Assembly: GCA_948099385.1 (NCBI GenBank) | Contig: CANUEZ040000024.1 | Span: forward strand, 23,800,501 to 23,864,500 | DNA from: Fasciola hepatica | Lineage: Eukaryota; Platyhelminthes; Trematoda; Plagiorchiida; Fasciolidae | Length of the DNA stretch: 64,000 nucleotides | Direction of reading: 5' to 3' | In this document: positions 33,571-44,237 of the stretch, in pieces | Numbering within the stretch: the first letter of the stretch is position 1 | Layout: the number at the start of each line of letters is the position of its first letter | Made by a program: the position numbers and the translations under genes | The notes under the pieces: generated by a model | The model's input: the letters and a program-made list of their open reading frames with translations, nothing else | Told to the model about the DNA's origin: nothing | Database searches by the model: none

Positions 33571-35080
33571 AACGATTGACTCCAGGACGAAACAGTGAAA
33601 AGACTGTGTGGCGGAGGAATACCTTCTCGAGCTACTAGTGTTCGGCACGGAGCCTGTTATTGATGATACTTAAATGCCGATTCCATTGCTTCTTTTTATG
33701 CAGAAGTAGGTCTCCATCCTCAAGGTGAAAGCCACTACGTTAAGCCTGCTTTGGATGCTCGCGCTTTGCAATAATGTACAAGCTGCTTCGGCCGTTTTAG
33801 TGAACAAATCGATGTCCATTGTATTAGCAGAGTGACTGATCGGTTAAAAGCGAGTCACTCACCCTCTGTCCAACACATAACTAATAATAATAAAGGTATA
33901 TTTCTGGACCGCGGTTGAGAAGCACGCATGTTATCATGATCGGAGTTTACAATATCACTGAGTGAGATGGAAAGTTCACAAGTTTCAAAGAGAGATTCGG
34001 ACATCACAGCTACAGTGGAATAAAGCTGAGGAGAGTTTAAATGAATAAAAATGACCAAAGAATACAAGGTGAATACGAATTGATTTCGAGTCAACTACGG
34101 CAATAGTGATGAATCGGCCGGATGAAGGAATGTTCAGACGGACGTCGTCTTAGGACGCAGGAAATGCAGTATTCACAAGAGTTATGCAAGAAAATATCGG
34201 TAATGCATATTAATGTTCACTTAAAAGGGTAATTGGCGTTGATACAAAGGAGGCAGGGAAGATTTTCATGAAGGTTCGCAGAGGAATACAAACTTTCATA
34301 GATTTGCGGATATGAAAAGGAATAGTACCCCCAGAAAGGGTGAAACACTTTCCATGGGAATTATTGTGTGTCATCTGGTGTCGGCAGTTCGCACGTGGTG
34401 GAAAATGGATGAAGTTCCAAGAAGGGATAATCAGCAATCGGAATGCCTTGTCCACGAAGAACAAAATAAGGCAAGACCAGGGTGAAAATGTTCGCAATTG
34501 ACCACGTTGTGCCGGTAAATCGGCGAATATATCATTTTGTTGAGTTTCTTGTGGCTTTTCTGTGTCCGCGTTGGGCTTTCTGGACAAGGGTTGGCTGCGG
34601 TTTTGTTCACTGTTTCACCATGGGAAGGAGGCGAGCATCGCCGAATCTGGACCGATCACTATTTAATTAGGAGTCCTCGCACGGTGGCTTCGACTTCGGG
34701 AGGGTTTTGTAGTGAGAATTCCTCGGTAAGCCTCAGAGGGGCATATGCAGCAATACCAGGAGTTCTTGTGGGTGAAACCCGGTGGCTAGATCGTATCCTC
34801 GGAAGCCAGCCTTTGATGCGGTTTTAGACGGGCAGAGAAAAAGATAAGCTGCCTGCACAGCCAGGCAACGTGATGGCCGGGTGGTTCTGAAATTGAAAAA
34901 GAGAAGATCGCAGTCTGGGAGATGTTCCACGTAGATCACTTTGACGCCATGGAGCGTCTTACCAAGCAGATTGAATTGCTGCCCTATTGGATGAATGCTT
35001 TGCATGTGTAGCCATCAAACTTTGGCTCTTGCCCGGGAAGCAGAAGCAAATACTGAAAGCCGCTTGGCTCTACAAACGTC
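33571..35080. other. No gene supported (between pieces of element C)
   Basis: Expected to contain the rest of the C gag, but no gag middle region was recognised. A 125-codon minus-strand frame (34210-34587) has no known motif. The tract is longer than a CsRn1 gag middle would require. Confidence 0.3.
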
Positions 35081-35193
35081 GGCGTATGTTGATACCGCCG
35101 CCACAAAGCAGGTGCACCAAATCCTGGCCGTATCAGCCTGAGTACCGGGGAAACCCGTAAGCCGACCGGTCCATATGGAAACTGCGTAGGGCC
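35081..35193 (+). pseudogene. Gypsy C gag zinc-finger remnant
   Basis: One frame reads VC-stop-YRRHKAGAPNPGRISL, then STGE. Aligned to the fingers of A (CWFHRVFGPAASRCRQPC) and B (CKYHSRFGERAKRCKSGC), it keeps the first Cys and the Arg/Ala spacing but has lost the His and later Cys residues; the stop is TGA in place of a probable TGG. It ends at the GGCC target site of element A. The call depends mainly on position. Confidence 0.35.
35190..35193 (+). other. Target-site duplication GGCC, left copy (element A)
   Basis: GGCC directly precedes the left LTR, and GGCC at 40686-40689 directly follows the right LTR. A 4-bp duplication suits Ty3/Gypsy integration and fixes both ends of element A. Confidence 0.75.
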
Positions 35194-35613
35194 TTCAGTG
35201 ACCTTGATCGTTCTGAGAAAATGACCATTTTCTGGACACCATTTTGGATCTACTTTCTCTACGATCTTTTCCGACGTTTGAGAACGACCTCATAGTGTTG
35301 TCCGGCTGCGTACGTTTTACTGGACTGCCTTTTCCGAGGTTTTCGTCGACCTCGTTTTGAATCACTTTCGCTTTCGGTCGCTCGCCGATTGTACGCGCTC
35401 GCGGTTTGCTTTCTGCACTGCCGTCGCGTTTCGTTTTCCGTTCAGTGTATCTCTCGTATCGGTACTGTTTCGATGCCACGATATACAGAATACACCTCGC
35501 ATCTGTAAACCGACTTACGTCTTCTCTATTCGTCCGATAGAGGGGATAACGTTGTTATTTCGCTGCTAGACCCAATAGAAGGCATGTTGACCAGCCGCTC
35601 TAGAACTTCTATA
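35194..35613 (+). repeat. Element A left (5') LTR
   Basis: About 420 bp. Starts TTCAGTGACC where the right LTR starts TGTAGTGACT, so the canonical TG tip is lost here. The end is placed before the primer site at 35615. Confidence 0.88.
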
Positions 35614-35614
35614 T

Positions 35615-35631
35615 TGGTGAGCCCGAAACCT
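35615..35631 (+). other. Element A primer-binding site
   Basis: TGGTGAGCCCGAAACC follows the LTR by one base. The first 13 bases fit the complement of a metazoan tRNA-Trp 3' end (TGGTGACCCCGA...) with one mismatch; later bases diverge. The call is supported by the better-preserved site of element B. Confidence 0.55.
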
Positions 35632-35761
35632 CCAGAACCTTCCTGGATTATTCGCCAGCCCGGTGAGTCTGTGATTTTTCGCTGTTTCACGTCCTCTTTA
35701 TGTCGCACGGTGTATATTCTTTACGATATATTATCGCAACTTAACCGTGTCATAGGATAAG

Positions 35762-36604
35762 ATGCATCTCGATACACACCTCACTTCGTCTGCGGTTGCT
35801 TTTAAGCCTGTGGCGTTTATCCCACGTGATCCTGAGGTTTGGTTTGCAGCCTTAGAGCTGCAATTTGGGGCAAGTAGGCTTATCAGCTAGCTCTATCGAT
35901 TTTCCTATGCCTTGGAGGCAATCCCGGGCGATGTAATCGCCTCAGTGAGGGATTCAGTATTACATCCTCCTCAGAAGCAGCCGTACGATCGGCCCAAGGA
36001 GGCCATACTGCAACATTTCCTTCCTTCTCGGGAGGAAAGCTTACGTCAGCTACTTGCCCGGCACCCCATAGGGGATACAAAACCCAGCCGCCACCTAGCT
36101 CACCTCCGGCCCCTGGCAGGGCCCGTCGATAAGGATTCGGAGATAGTTAAGGGACTGGACCCTTTACCCTTTCGCGTTCAGACCACCGTAACTGCTCTCC
36201 TCGAGGACCTGTCCTCGGAACGAGCAGCCGCCGTGGCTGGAAAGATTGTCCCATTTGTCGGCAGTGGGGCTAATCCCCTCATTGCCACGACATCGCGCAA
36301 TCCTCGGGGTGTTGATCTTGATGGGTCACCGGAGAGGCCTCGGCATTCTCGATCCATCCAGCGCCAACCGTCCTTCAAGGAGAGAGTTGAAATACCGACC
36401 CCTCGCAGTAGCCCAAGTAAGCAACGGCAAGGACGGGCGCCCTCTACTGCCCAAGTCCGCCGTGAATCCGTCTCACCTGTCTCGTCCAAACCAGATCATC
36501 TTACCAGCGGTTTTTGTTGGTTCCACCGCGTTTTTGGACCAGCCGCCAGTAGGTGCAGACAGCCGTGTTCGTACACGGCGGGAAACGCTCCTGCCGGCGA
36601 GTAA
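35762..36604 (+). pseudogene. gag: Element A gag
   Basis: A 280-codon frame with one internal TAG at 35888-35890. It begins MHLDTHLTSSAVAFKP, followed by the CsRn1-type motif FIPRDPEVWFAALELQF. It ends with a single zinc finger CWFHRVFGPAASRCRQPC, spacing C-x2-H-x9-C-x3-C, unlike the usual CCHC knuckle (C-x2-C-x4-H-x4-C). A basic Ser/Arg/Pro linker precedes the finger. Gag would bind element RNA and form the particle. The start ATG is about 150 bp after the primer site. Confidence 0.83.
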
Positions 36605-37203
36605 AAGCGGCCATACTCGCCGGCAATCGGTCTCAGGTTGGCCGTTTATTTTACGTGCATGATTCGTGCATTAACGCTAGGTTTCTAGTCCATGCTAGGG
36701 CCCAAGTTTCTGTCTCGCCGGTCGGTAAAGACAAGCCACGAGCTTCTTTGCTTCGGCTGTCAGCGGCGAACGGTTCTTCCATTGCTTTCCACGGCACAAG
36801 ACAGCTTGCAGCCAACCTGGGACTACGACGACGGTGTCTGTGGGCATTCATTCTTGCGGATATTCCCACAGGCATACTGGGAATCAATCTTCTGCAGCAC
36901 TATGAATTACTTGTTGGTCCACGTAGGCTGCAGCGTTCCGATCCTTCGTCGGACAATAAATTTACGAGCTTCGCAGATCAAACGGATGAACACAGAATCA
37001 CAGGATTGTTTTCTAACATTCCACACGATTTTCAGTCTTTATTTATTAATTTCCCCATATTGACTGAACCATTTGAAGAGATAGAGACAGCGACCGATCG
37101 TGTGGCACACCACATAGTCACTAACGGACCACCAGCCAAGGCACGACCTCGCCGACTGGCACCGGACAAATTGGCTTTCGCCAAACGTGAGTTTGACACT
37201 TGA
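36605..37203 (+). pseudogene. Element A protease
   Basis: The frame (open from 36553) reads GRLFYVHDS and then RFLVHARAQVSVSP, where CsRn1 proteases have RFLVDTGAQVSVLP, so the catalytic DTG is HAR. Downstream blocks are well kept: SAANGSSIAFHGTRQLAANL, ADIPTGILGINLLQHYELLV and RPRRLAPDKL, the last leading into RT. The frame stops at 37201 just after REFDT. The gag and protease frames differ, consistent with either an ancestral frameshift or decay. Confidence 0.82.
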
Positions 37204-38320
37204 CTTTCTGAAGGTATTGTTCGTCCTTCTCACAGTCAATGGGCCTCACCTCTACACATGGTTCCTAAGAAAGATGGCATAAGCTGGCGACCATGTGGCG
37301 ACTATCGCGCACTAAACTTGGTTACTCGTTACGGTAGCCATTTGACATCACGGCATCACCTCCCGGTACGACTGTATTTTCTAAGATCGATTTGGTATGA
37401 GCCTATCACTAGATCCCAGTCACTGCTGAAGATGTCGAGAAAGCCACTTTCACGACTCCTTTTGGTTTGTTTGAGTTCCTACATACGCCTTTTGATTTGC
37501 GAAATGCTGCTCAGATATTCCAGAGGTTTATCGATAGCATGATGCGAGAGTTGGAATTTGTTCACGTCTGTATCAATGACTTGCTAATCGCATTGTTGAG
37601 CGTAGATGAACATTTCCAACATCTGCCGCTACTATTTCAACTTTTGTCTGAACATCGAATAGTAGTCAGTCTTGATAAATGTAAACTAGGCAAGCCGGAA
37701 CTTGTGCTCCTCGGCCACAAGATCACTCGAGAGGGTATTAAGCCTTGCGAGGATAAAGTGCGCTCTATTCTAGATTACGCCAAGCCGACCTCAATCAAGG
37801 AGCTTAAGACATTTTTGGGGTCAGCTAACTTTTATCGTCGTTTCACACCTCATGCTGCTGAAAGTTTGCTTCCATTAACTGACCTACTTCGTGGCAATCC
37901 ACGTAAGTTGTCGCTTACGGATGCCGCACGAGTAGCGTTCTCGGAGATTAAAGCGACATTAGCTCAGACCACTCTCCTAATGTGCCCAGTTTCGTCCGCC
38001 ACGCTAAGCATAGCAGTGGATGCATCCGACTTTGCCATCAGAGCGGTCCTGCAAAGTCAGTTTCTGGTATCTGGCGGCCATTAGAGTTTTTCTTTCGACG
38101 CCTCAGTCCCACGGAAACGATATATAGTGCTTTTGGTCTCAAACTGTTGGCTGGATATAATGCCATCAAACATTCCTGCCATGCAGTTGAGGGTCTATAT
38201 TTCATCCTCTATACAGACCATAAACCTTTGACGTATGCAGTGCATACTAAGCCTGATCGTTACTCTCCACGAGAAGTCAGACATTTAGATTATATTTTTA
38301 TCAGTTCACGACTGATCTAC
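37204..38320 (+). pseudogene. Element A RT and RNase H
   Basis: RT begins EGIVRPSHSQWASPLHMVPK and RPCGDYRALN, then frameshifts to FEFLHTPFDLRNAAQIFQRF. The active-site box reads HVCINDLLIA where YIDD is expected, so one of the two aspartates is Asn. SAVDASD-like SIAVDASDFAI marks RNase H near 38010-38035, followed after a shift by FFFRRLSPTETIYSAFGLKL and LYTDHKPLTYAVHT. At least three frame changes. Confidence 0.85.
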
Positions 38321-39705
38321 GACCCGTTAAAGGTGAGTCGAACTGCGTTGCAGATGCTTTGTCGCGTATTTCGCCTAATGTTAATAACTCTGGTTTTAGA
38401 CATCCCTGCCATGGCTGCAGCACAGGCACAGGACTCCTCATGTATGGAAGCCGCTCAGTCGTCGTCGCTACAGTATCAGTCCGTGCCTCTGGCCAACAGT
38501 GCTGGGACTATATTCTGCGACATGTCTACTGGCCTACCTCGACCAGCTGTACCCTCTATATATCGACGTCTCGTGTTCAATGCCCTACATGGATTCTCAT
38601 ACCCAGGCATCGCAGCCAGTCTCCAATTAGTAGCTGCACGATACGTCTGGCCGTCCATGAATAAAGATGTTCGTATGTGGGCAAAACAGTGTCTACAGTG
38701 TCAATGATCGGAAGTGCATAGGCACGTAGCCGGTGCTCTTTGCTATGCCTGATGCTCGCTTCGATCACATCCACGTAGACATTACGGGCCCATTGACCCC
38801 ATCACACGGGTATACCTATTTACTAACAAGCATCGATAGATTTACGAGGTGGTCCGAGGCTAGTCCCATCTCTATCGTCACGGCCGAATTGGTGGCTCGA
38901 CATCTGATAGAACGATGGCTAGCTGTATATGGTTGTCCTTCCACAATCACTACCAATAGAGGGCAACAATTTGAGTCCCATCTATTCTCTTCATTAACTC
39001 ACATGCTGGGTACGGAACGCATTCGCACGACCGCGTACCATCCGGCATCGAATATTTTGGTCGAACGTTTTCGTCGCCAACTCACAGCGGCCCTTAAAGC
39101 ACACGAGGGCCCCAACTGGTGCGAAACGTTACCGCTAGTCCTGCTTTGTATCAGGACTTGCATGAGGCAGATATCCAATGTTCCGCCCAGAACTTGTCTA
39201 CGGCACGACATTACAACTGCCTGGGGAATTCTTTACGCCACGAAGTACAGACTCACTTGCCGTACAGAATTACGTTCACTGTTTGTTTACGTACATGCAA
39301 AATCTCGCTCCGGCACAGACTCGAATGCAGCGACGACAGGTTTTTGTTCCGACCGAACTCGAAACTTGTTCGCATGTATTCATTGGTGTTGATTCGGTGC
39401 GGAAACCGTTACAGCAGCCTTACGAAGCCCCATTTCGCGTGATTTCTTGTCACGATAAGCCCTTTAATGTTGATCGACACGGTCGCGTCGATACTGTTAA
39501 CGTCGATCGTCTCAAAGCCGCGTACGTTGACGACAGCTTGTCGCCCACTGACATGAGATTCGATGTTAACCCTGCATTACCTGTTGACGACACTTCCGTG
39601 TCACGCCAATGTCTGCAGTTAGAGTTGCCTGCTACAACTTCGAATGAGGCTCCTGTCTCACGTTCCGGTCGGAAGATCGTTTGCCCAGCACGTTTTTGCG
39701 ACTAG
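38321..39705 (+). pseudogene. Element A integrase
   Basis: The finger region ends AKQCLQCQ before a stop at 38704. The core has FDHIHVDITGPLTPSHGYTY (first Asp), STITTNRGQQFES (second Asp changed to Asn) and NILVERFRRQL (Glu kept). After a shift, 39178-39705 gives the C-terminal part with FRPELVYGTTLQLPGEF, the RKPLQQPYEAPFRVI block and a basic SRSGRKIVCPARF end. With D-to-N at the second acidic position the enzyme would be inactive even if the frame were open. Confidence 0.86.
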
Positions 39706-40261
39706 GTCAAACACGATCTTGGTCTTTGCACTTAGCAGCAATAACTTTCGTGTTTATTGTTTCGACTCGATTTAACATAACCCACTATTTATTACTGTGT
39801 TCCACTCAAGTCCATTGCGGCTGCTACACCAGTTTTCCGTTTATTTTCGTTTCATGGAACCTCGCCATATGGTACACTTCTCTGGTCCCACGAAATCTGG
39901 AGAATTTTTGCATCAAAGTTTGCATTCTGGATCGTCCCTGTCGCCGTTGTTCCTTGCCATTGACGAGCTTTCCGATTTGGCTTCCGGATATCGTATTGGT
40001 TAAAGGTGACCCGACGCTGGACTTTATTGGTATGGCAGACCTGGACTACGATTCACGCAACCGATGTCATTGGCAACCAATCTGGTTTACGCTCGACTAT
40101 CATCCTACGGTTCCTGCATACCACGGATTCTGCCCGTCAGCATCCTACAGCACAGCTACATTCACGTATTTTGCACGTATTCAGGAGCACGAATATCGTT
40201 TTTATGCCTTCTCCTCCTCGATATTTTTTGAAAGCCTTCTGCGCTTTCTAGCAAGGGGCTG
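39706..40261 (+). other. Element A 3' untranslated region with polypurine tract
   Basis: No coding motif. A 227-codon open frame (39681-40364) runs through it into the LTR but shows only hydrophobic, domain-free sequence. A G-rich tract, AGCAAGGGGCTGC, immediately precedes the right LTR and is the likely polypurine tract. Confidence 0.55.
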
Positions 40262-40685
40262 CTGTAGTGACTTCGATCGTTCTGAGAAAATGACCATTTT
40301 CTGGACACCATTTTGGATCTACTTTCTCTACGATCTTTTCCGACGTTTGAGAACGACCTCATAGTGTTGTCCGGCTGCGTACGTTTTACTGGACTGCCTT
40401 TTCCGAGGTTTTCGTCGACCTCGTTTTGAATCACTTTCGCTTTCGGTCGCTCGCCGATTGTACGCGCTCGCGGTTTGCTTTCTGCACTGCCGTCGCGTTT
40501 CGTTTTCCGTTCAGTGTATCTCTCGTATCGGTACTGTTTCGATGCCACGATATACAGAATACACCTCGCATCTGTAAACCGACTTACGTCTTCTCTATTC
40601 GTCCGATAGAGGGGATAACGTTGTTATTTCGCTGCTAGACCCAATAGAAGGCATGTTGACCAGCCGCTCTCGAACCTCTCCTATA
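40262..40685 (+). repeat. Element A right (3') LTR
   Basis: 424 bp, starts TGTAGTGACT, ends CCTATA before GGCC. Identical by eye to the left LTR from about 35211 to 35600. Longer by a few bases at its 3' tip. Confidence 0.9.
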
Positions 40686-40689
40686 GGCC
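40686..40689 (+). other. Target-site duplication GGCC, right copy (element A)
   Basis: Partner of 35190-35193; the protease reading of element C resumes just after it. Confidence 0.75.
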
Positions 40690-40715
40690 TTCCCTCCTAA
40701 AGTGTCTATTTTCAT

Positions 40716-41290
40716 GACAGATTGGAAACGTCATCCTCAGTAGACACCGGCTCAAAGGTCAGCGCTATTCAGGCTTACCCCACAGACCGATTCAGTCAGT
40801 CTGACGTCGAATTGGTCGCATCTAATAAGACTTACTGTAAGCGTTATTTCACATTAAACCTCCGTTTACTTGGCAGTCTTAAATGGATATTTATTATCGT
40901 CGACCTTCCCCACTCGATCATTAGGACCGACTTTTTCGACATTTCAAACTCATGGTTGAATTTTCCGTTTTTCTTCTTGAAGATAGTATGGCAAAGCCCA
41001 AACTGGAGACACATCGGTAATCAATCCAGTCCTCCGCGCTCCTATCGCCACAGACAGCGACCAGGATTTCCTGCTTTTTCTGAACTCTTCTAACAAAGAG
41101 CCGGTAAAAGTGTAGACCAAAGTACTGCGCCAGGAGGTAGCAGTTGGCCCACCGGCTTATTGCTGCTCTGGGCTCTTATCACCCAACTAACCCAAATACC
41201 CATGGCCGAATTTCAGCAGACGCTGGACTTCTGCATCATTAGACCACTTTCAAGTGTTATTAACTATTGTTTGCTTCAAAGGAGCCCGAC
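40716..41290 (+). pseudogene. Gypsy C protease and RT start
   Basis: The frame at 40722-41093 contains SSVDTGSKVSAI (DTG intact), RYFTLNLRLLGSLKWIF and IIVDLPHSIIRTDFF, matching the CsRn1 flap and the ADVPxPIxGxDFL block. After a shift, 41200-41250 reads AEFQQTLDFCIIRPLSSV, the counterpart of AExxHMLxLGIIRPSSSP at the RT start. Homology ends near 41290. Confidence 0.7.
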
Positions 41291-41454
41291 TCAAGCTTCA
41301 GTGCCCCAAGTAACACACCCAATGGGTTCCCCGTTGGGCGCTCGTTGGGCCAGTTTGGGCTAACTTTGGGTCACGTCAATGAAAACGTAGGGCAGCGCTA
41401 CCGGCGCCCAATTCGGAGAGCGTTCAGCTACGTCCAACGTTCAAAAAGATTGCT

Positions 41455-42250
41455 GAAAAAGGTTTTTTTCTTTTCTTAATCCTTTCCAACTGCCCACTTC
41501 TTACTTTACTTGCCAATTTCCACTGTTTCGACTAGAACCACCAAATAATCACTGACCAGAAGAACAGCTTGTAAAAACCACTAAGTTCACCATAGAAAAT
41601 GGCATACTGAAAACTTGTAAAACTTGCCATTCGAGGACTGTTTCTTTCAGAACTTTTGAGAGTTTTTCATCATTCCTGTGTTACATGTTAACCGGATCTG
41701 CAATATCATGCACTAAGGTGAGACAGGAGCACCTAAAGAGATGTTGGACAAAAATCGTTCGCGCTTGCAGGTTTCAAAAAAGGTCTGACTCAAAACTGTT
41801 TTCAATAAAAAGGTTTGCCGTCTGATAATTTATGGATCAAAACAACTGTAACCAATGAAATATGGAAATATCGAATAAACTCCGAACTGAATCTGAAGAA
41901 CATCTAGAGTTGTGATTTATGATAAATTGTTACTAAGCTTCGGAATGGCTCAAAAGGTGTACGAACGAAAAACCCTCAACAGAAAAATTAACTTGAGATT
42001 GCTCTCTAAGAAAACGATAACTCACGCACTTGCATTCTCAATAGGCATCGCCTTGATTAACGACTTTGTTAAACGAACACTATGGCTTTCAACGACTAAC
42101 ACAGGTTATTCTGCAAACCTTGGGATGGGGCAAACAGCTTCTGGTGTTCAGTCAAAAACAACTAACTTCATTGACCTGCCGCTGATAGCGTTAACGAGCC
42201 CGTTTAGAACGACTTTTCGTTACGCACTCCTAAACCAGCGGTACACACCG
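41455..42250 (+). repeat. Unknown dispersed repeat R1, copy a
   Basis: Aligns in the same orientation with 62855-63695. Shared blocks include CATTCGAGGAC, GGTGAGACAG, TGATAATTTATG followed by ATCAAAACAACTGTAA, GAGTTGTGATTTATGATAAA, TTGTTACT and CTTCGGAATG/CTTCAGAATG. Divergence is substantial. Mostly non-coding; the 115-codon frame at 41912-42259 is not preserved in the other copy. Confidence 0.72.
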
Positions 42251-42489
42251 TTCTTCTAAGCTGTATTTCTAGAGCAGCTGAAAAAATGGAATAATACGAA
42301 TATGCTAACCTGCGTGGATGATCGACTTCGATGTGCTTGTGGTTAGTAGAGTGCTGCTTGAAAGATCCATAGACCCCAAATCTGCTGTTGGCTAAACTCA
42401 TTTGGCTCTACTTCAACAGTATAGACACCAGGAGTAACTTTCTACTGTGAATTTAGGCCAAACAAATACTTAGCAATATTCAGTTTTTC

Positions 42490-43440
42490 CTAGCATATCT
42501 ATTGACTCTGATCGAGGCCACTAAAGTCGGAGCTCCCAGTGTCTATAGTGATCAGCCGATCACACTCTATCTATCACCTGTTTAACTGTACTTTTCGCTC
42601 ACGCGGCAACCGCAGGCGCTACGTCCGCCACACTTCCTTGGCACACACCAGCTTGCGGTCTCTGTACTCAGGCCCTGTGAGAATACATGCGGTTGGCACT
42701 CCACGGTCTTTACTCGTTGACTTCCCCGACGAAAGCGATCGTAGAAGCTGAGGGATTGCGCCCTCCGATATTTTGCTTCGGCAAAATGAAGCACTTTCCC
42801 CGGAGATTTCCCCGAGCCTCCAAGAACTCTGCCACCCCTTCTCTTCGGGCATAACAGTATATTCTGGGTCTCATAGTCTGGATTATAATGACCAACATTA
42901 CATAGCGATTAGTACTCAGTACTGCATGAACTCCAAAGAAAACAACACTACAAAATGACTACTTCAATTTTCAAGAGTATATATGCATGTACACACCTAC
43001 ACGTGTGTGTGTTTACAAGAATATATATATATATATATATTATTGGGTGTAATTATATATATGGAGGGATAAAAATATATCGGAGTCGAAATAAACCGTA
43101 AAAATGCTCTTTAAGTTATCTCTACGAATGGCGAATCATTTTCCTCTATAGAAGACCCAAAACGAACATCCCAACAGTGGAGAGTGAAGATAAAATGTGA
43201 GTCGCCGCCTAGGAACAAGGGTATTCAGTAAAACAAATTGTGCTCTTTTTGCAACGCAGAAGTGTGGTAATAAATACAGTTGTACTCTTATTATTATATT
43301 CCTTATATAATTTCATGAACTTCTGTGCGTGACTTCAAGACACATGTCAGGAGCCACTTTATCCCAAAGTTAGCCAAAAAAGTGAAGCATTGTGCTCCTT
43401 GGGGTATGATCCAATGACAAAAGTGATGGCATGAGTAGTT
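42490..43440 (+). repeat. Unknown dispersed repeat R2, copy a
   Basis: Aligns in the same orientation with 56260-56940. Shared blocks are GATTAGTACTCAGTACT, AACAACACTACAA/CGCAACACTACAA, GAATAAACTGTAAAAATGCTC-like, AAGGGxATTCAGTAAAAC and TTATCCCAA-GTTA. This copy contains an (AT)10 tract at 43021 absent from the other. No coding potential was recognised. Confidence 0.7.
43021..43042. repeat. (AT)n microsatellite
   Basis: Uninterrupted AT dinucleotides within repeat R2a, followed after a short gap by ATTATATATATG. Confidence 0.9.
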
Positions 43441-43920
43441 TTGAGGAGGGTAGAGCAGATGCTTGAGTACGAAAGGGTATGTGAGGAAGTATAAATGGAC
43501 AAAATTAAAATAGGACCTGTCAAAGTTAAGGTCAGGCGATAAAGTCATACAATGCGGAATAACGTTGGCTGGAAAGATCAAATATATACGCAAAATGGAC
43601 CGGAAAGTTAAATATAACCCAAAGATATATTTATATATAAAAAGAGAAGTTGCTAAAAGGAAATATAAAGTGCCACTACCACCTTGCAAATTATGAGGGG
43701 TACTTTATGGGGATATCGGCTGACGCGTCGATAAACGGCCTGGTTCCGCCGGCGGACCGCACGTCATTGTCTGTTCCAAACTGATGTCCCAATCAGGTCG
43801 TCGCCAAACGGAGTGAAATCATCCAGTCAACAACCAGTGGTTGCTCTCACCGAACCAAGCTGGAGCAACCAAGCAGCGGCCGAGGGTTGCCCTAACCGAA
43901 TGGAGGGAAATTAGTCAACT
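43441..43920. other. Unannotated spacer
   Basis: Flank of element B. No coding or repeat signal was recognised; ends in AACT, the left target duplication of element B. Confidence 0.35.
43917..43920 (+). other. Target-site duplication AACT, left copy (element B)
   Basis: AACT precedes the left LTR and is repeated at 49706-49709 immediately after the right LTR, defining a 4-bp duplication. Confidence 0.72.
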
Positions 43921-44217
43921 CGTAGCGTGGGCCATCTTTCATACTTTTACCACGTTTATTGTTTAACTGAACGCTGACTGCCAAGCGCGGTTGCCATTTG
44001 ACCGTTGCACTTGCGCACGCTCTCACGCACGCTCCCAAATACACGCTAACCACTATCTCTCCTTCTCGTTCTCACGGGTCGTGGAGAATACTGTCCCGGT
44101 TAACATATTCGTGCAGTGCCGCACATTAGAGTAAGGTGCAGGTGGTCCACGCAATACAAAGGACCGAAGCACGCGTTTACTAAGGAAACCGCGAAGTAAC
44201 GTCTAATCAACCTTACG
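43921..44217 (+). repeat. Element B left (5') LTR
   Basis: Starts CGTAGCGTGGG where the right LTR starts TGTGGTGGTGG; thereafter near-identical. Ends CCTTACG before the primer site. Confidence 0.88.
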
Positions 44218-44219
44218 AT

Positions 44220-44237
44220 TGGTGGGCCCGACGTGAT
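44220..44237 (+). other. Element B primer-binding site for tRNA-Trp
   Basis: TGGTGGGCCCGACGTGAT matches the complement of the 3' end of metazoan tRNA-Trp (TGGTGACCCCGACGTGAT) at 16 of 18 positions, two bases inside the LTR. Priming by tRNA-Trp is a known property of CsRn1-type elements. The tRNA sequence used here is from general knowledge, not from this window. Confidence 0.72.

Larger units (their letters stand above)
35194..40685 (+). mobile_element. Full-length CsRn1-type Gypsy (element A)
   Basis: A 5492-bp plus-strand element with LTRs 35194-35613 and 40262-40685, a tRNA-type primer site, gag, protease, RT, RNase H, integrase and a 3' untranslated region of about 0.55 kb, bounded by a GGCC duplication. 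The LTR cores are identical by eye over about 385 bp, while their tips differ. The coding region has stops, frameshifts and changed catalytic residues in protease, RT and integrase, so it is non-autonomous now. Confidence 0.9.
33292..41290 (+). mobile_element. Decayed CsRn1-type Gypsy (element C), split by element A
   Basis: Three plus-strand pieces fit one element: a gag N-terminal piece (33292-33570), a degenerate gag zinc finger close to 35090-35150, and a protease-to-RT start piece (40722-41290). Element A with its GGCC target duplication sits exactly between the finger and the protease. The spacing between the first two pieces is too long for a plain gag, so further insertion or rearrangement is likely. 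LTRs were not found. Confidence 0.5.

Noticed and set aside
34210..34587. 125-codon minus-strand frame between pieces of element C
   Set aside because: No motif and no counterpart in other elements; probably chance.
35195..35479. Conserved basic 90-residue frame in both element A LTRs (minus strand; also 40162-40548)
   Set aside because: The LTR cores are identical, so identity of the frame carries no information; the third LTR copy at 48967-49360 does not keep it intact.
39681..40364. 227-codon frame spanning the element A 3' UTR and LTR, with hydrophobic stretches resembling an env-like protein
   Set aside because: Composition reflects pyrimidine-rich DNA, it overlaps the integrase end in another frame, and no envelope hallmarks (signal peptide, cleavage site, Cys pattern) were seen.
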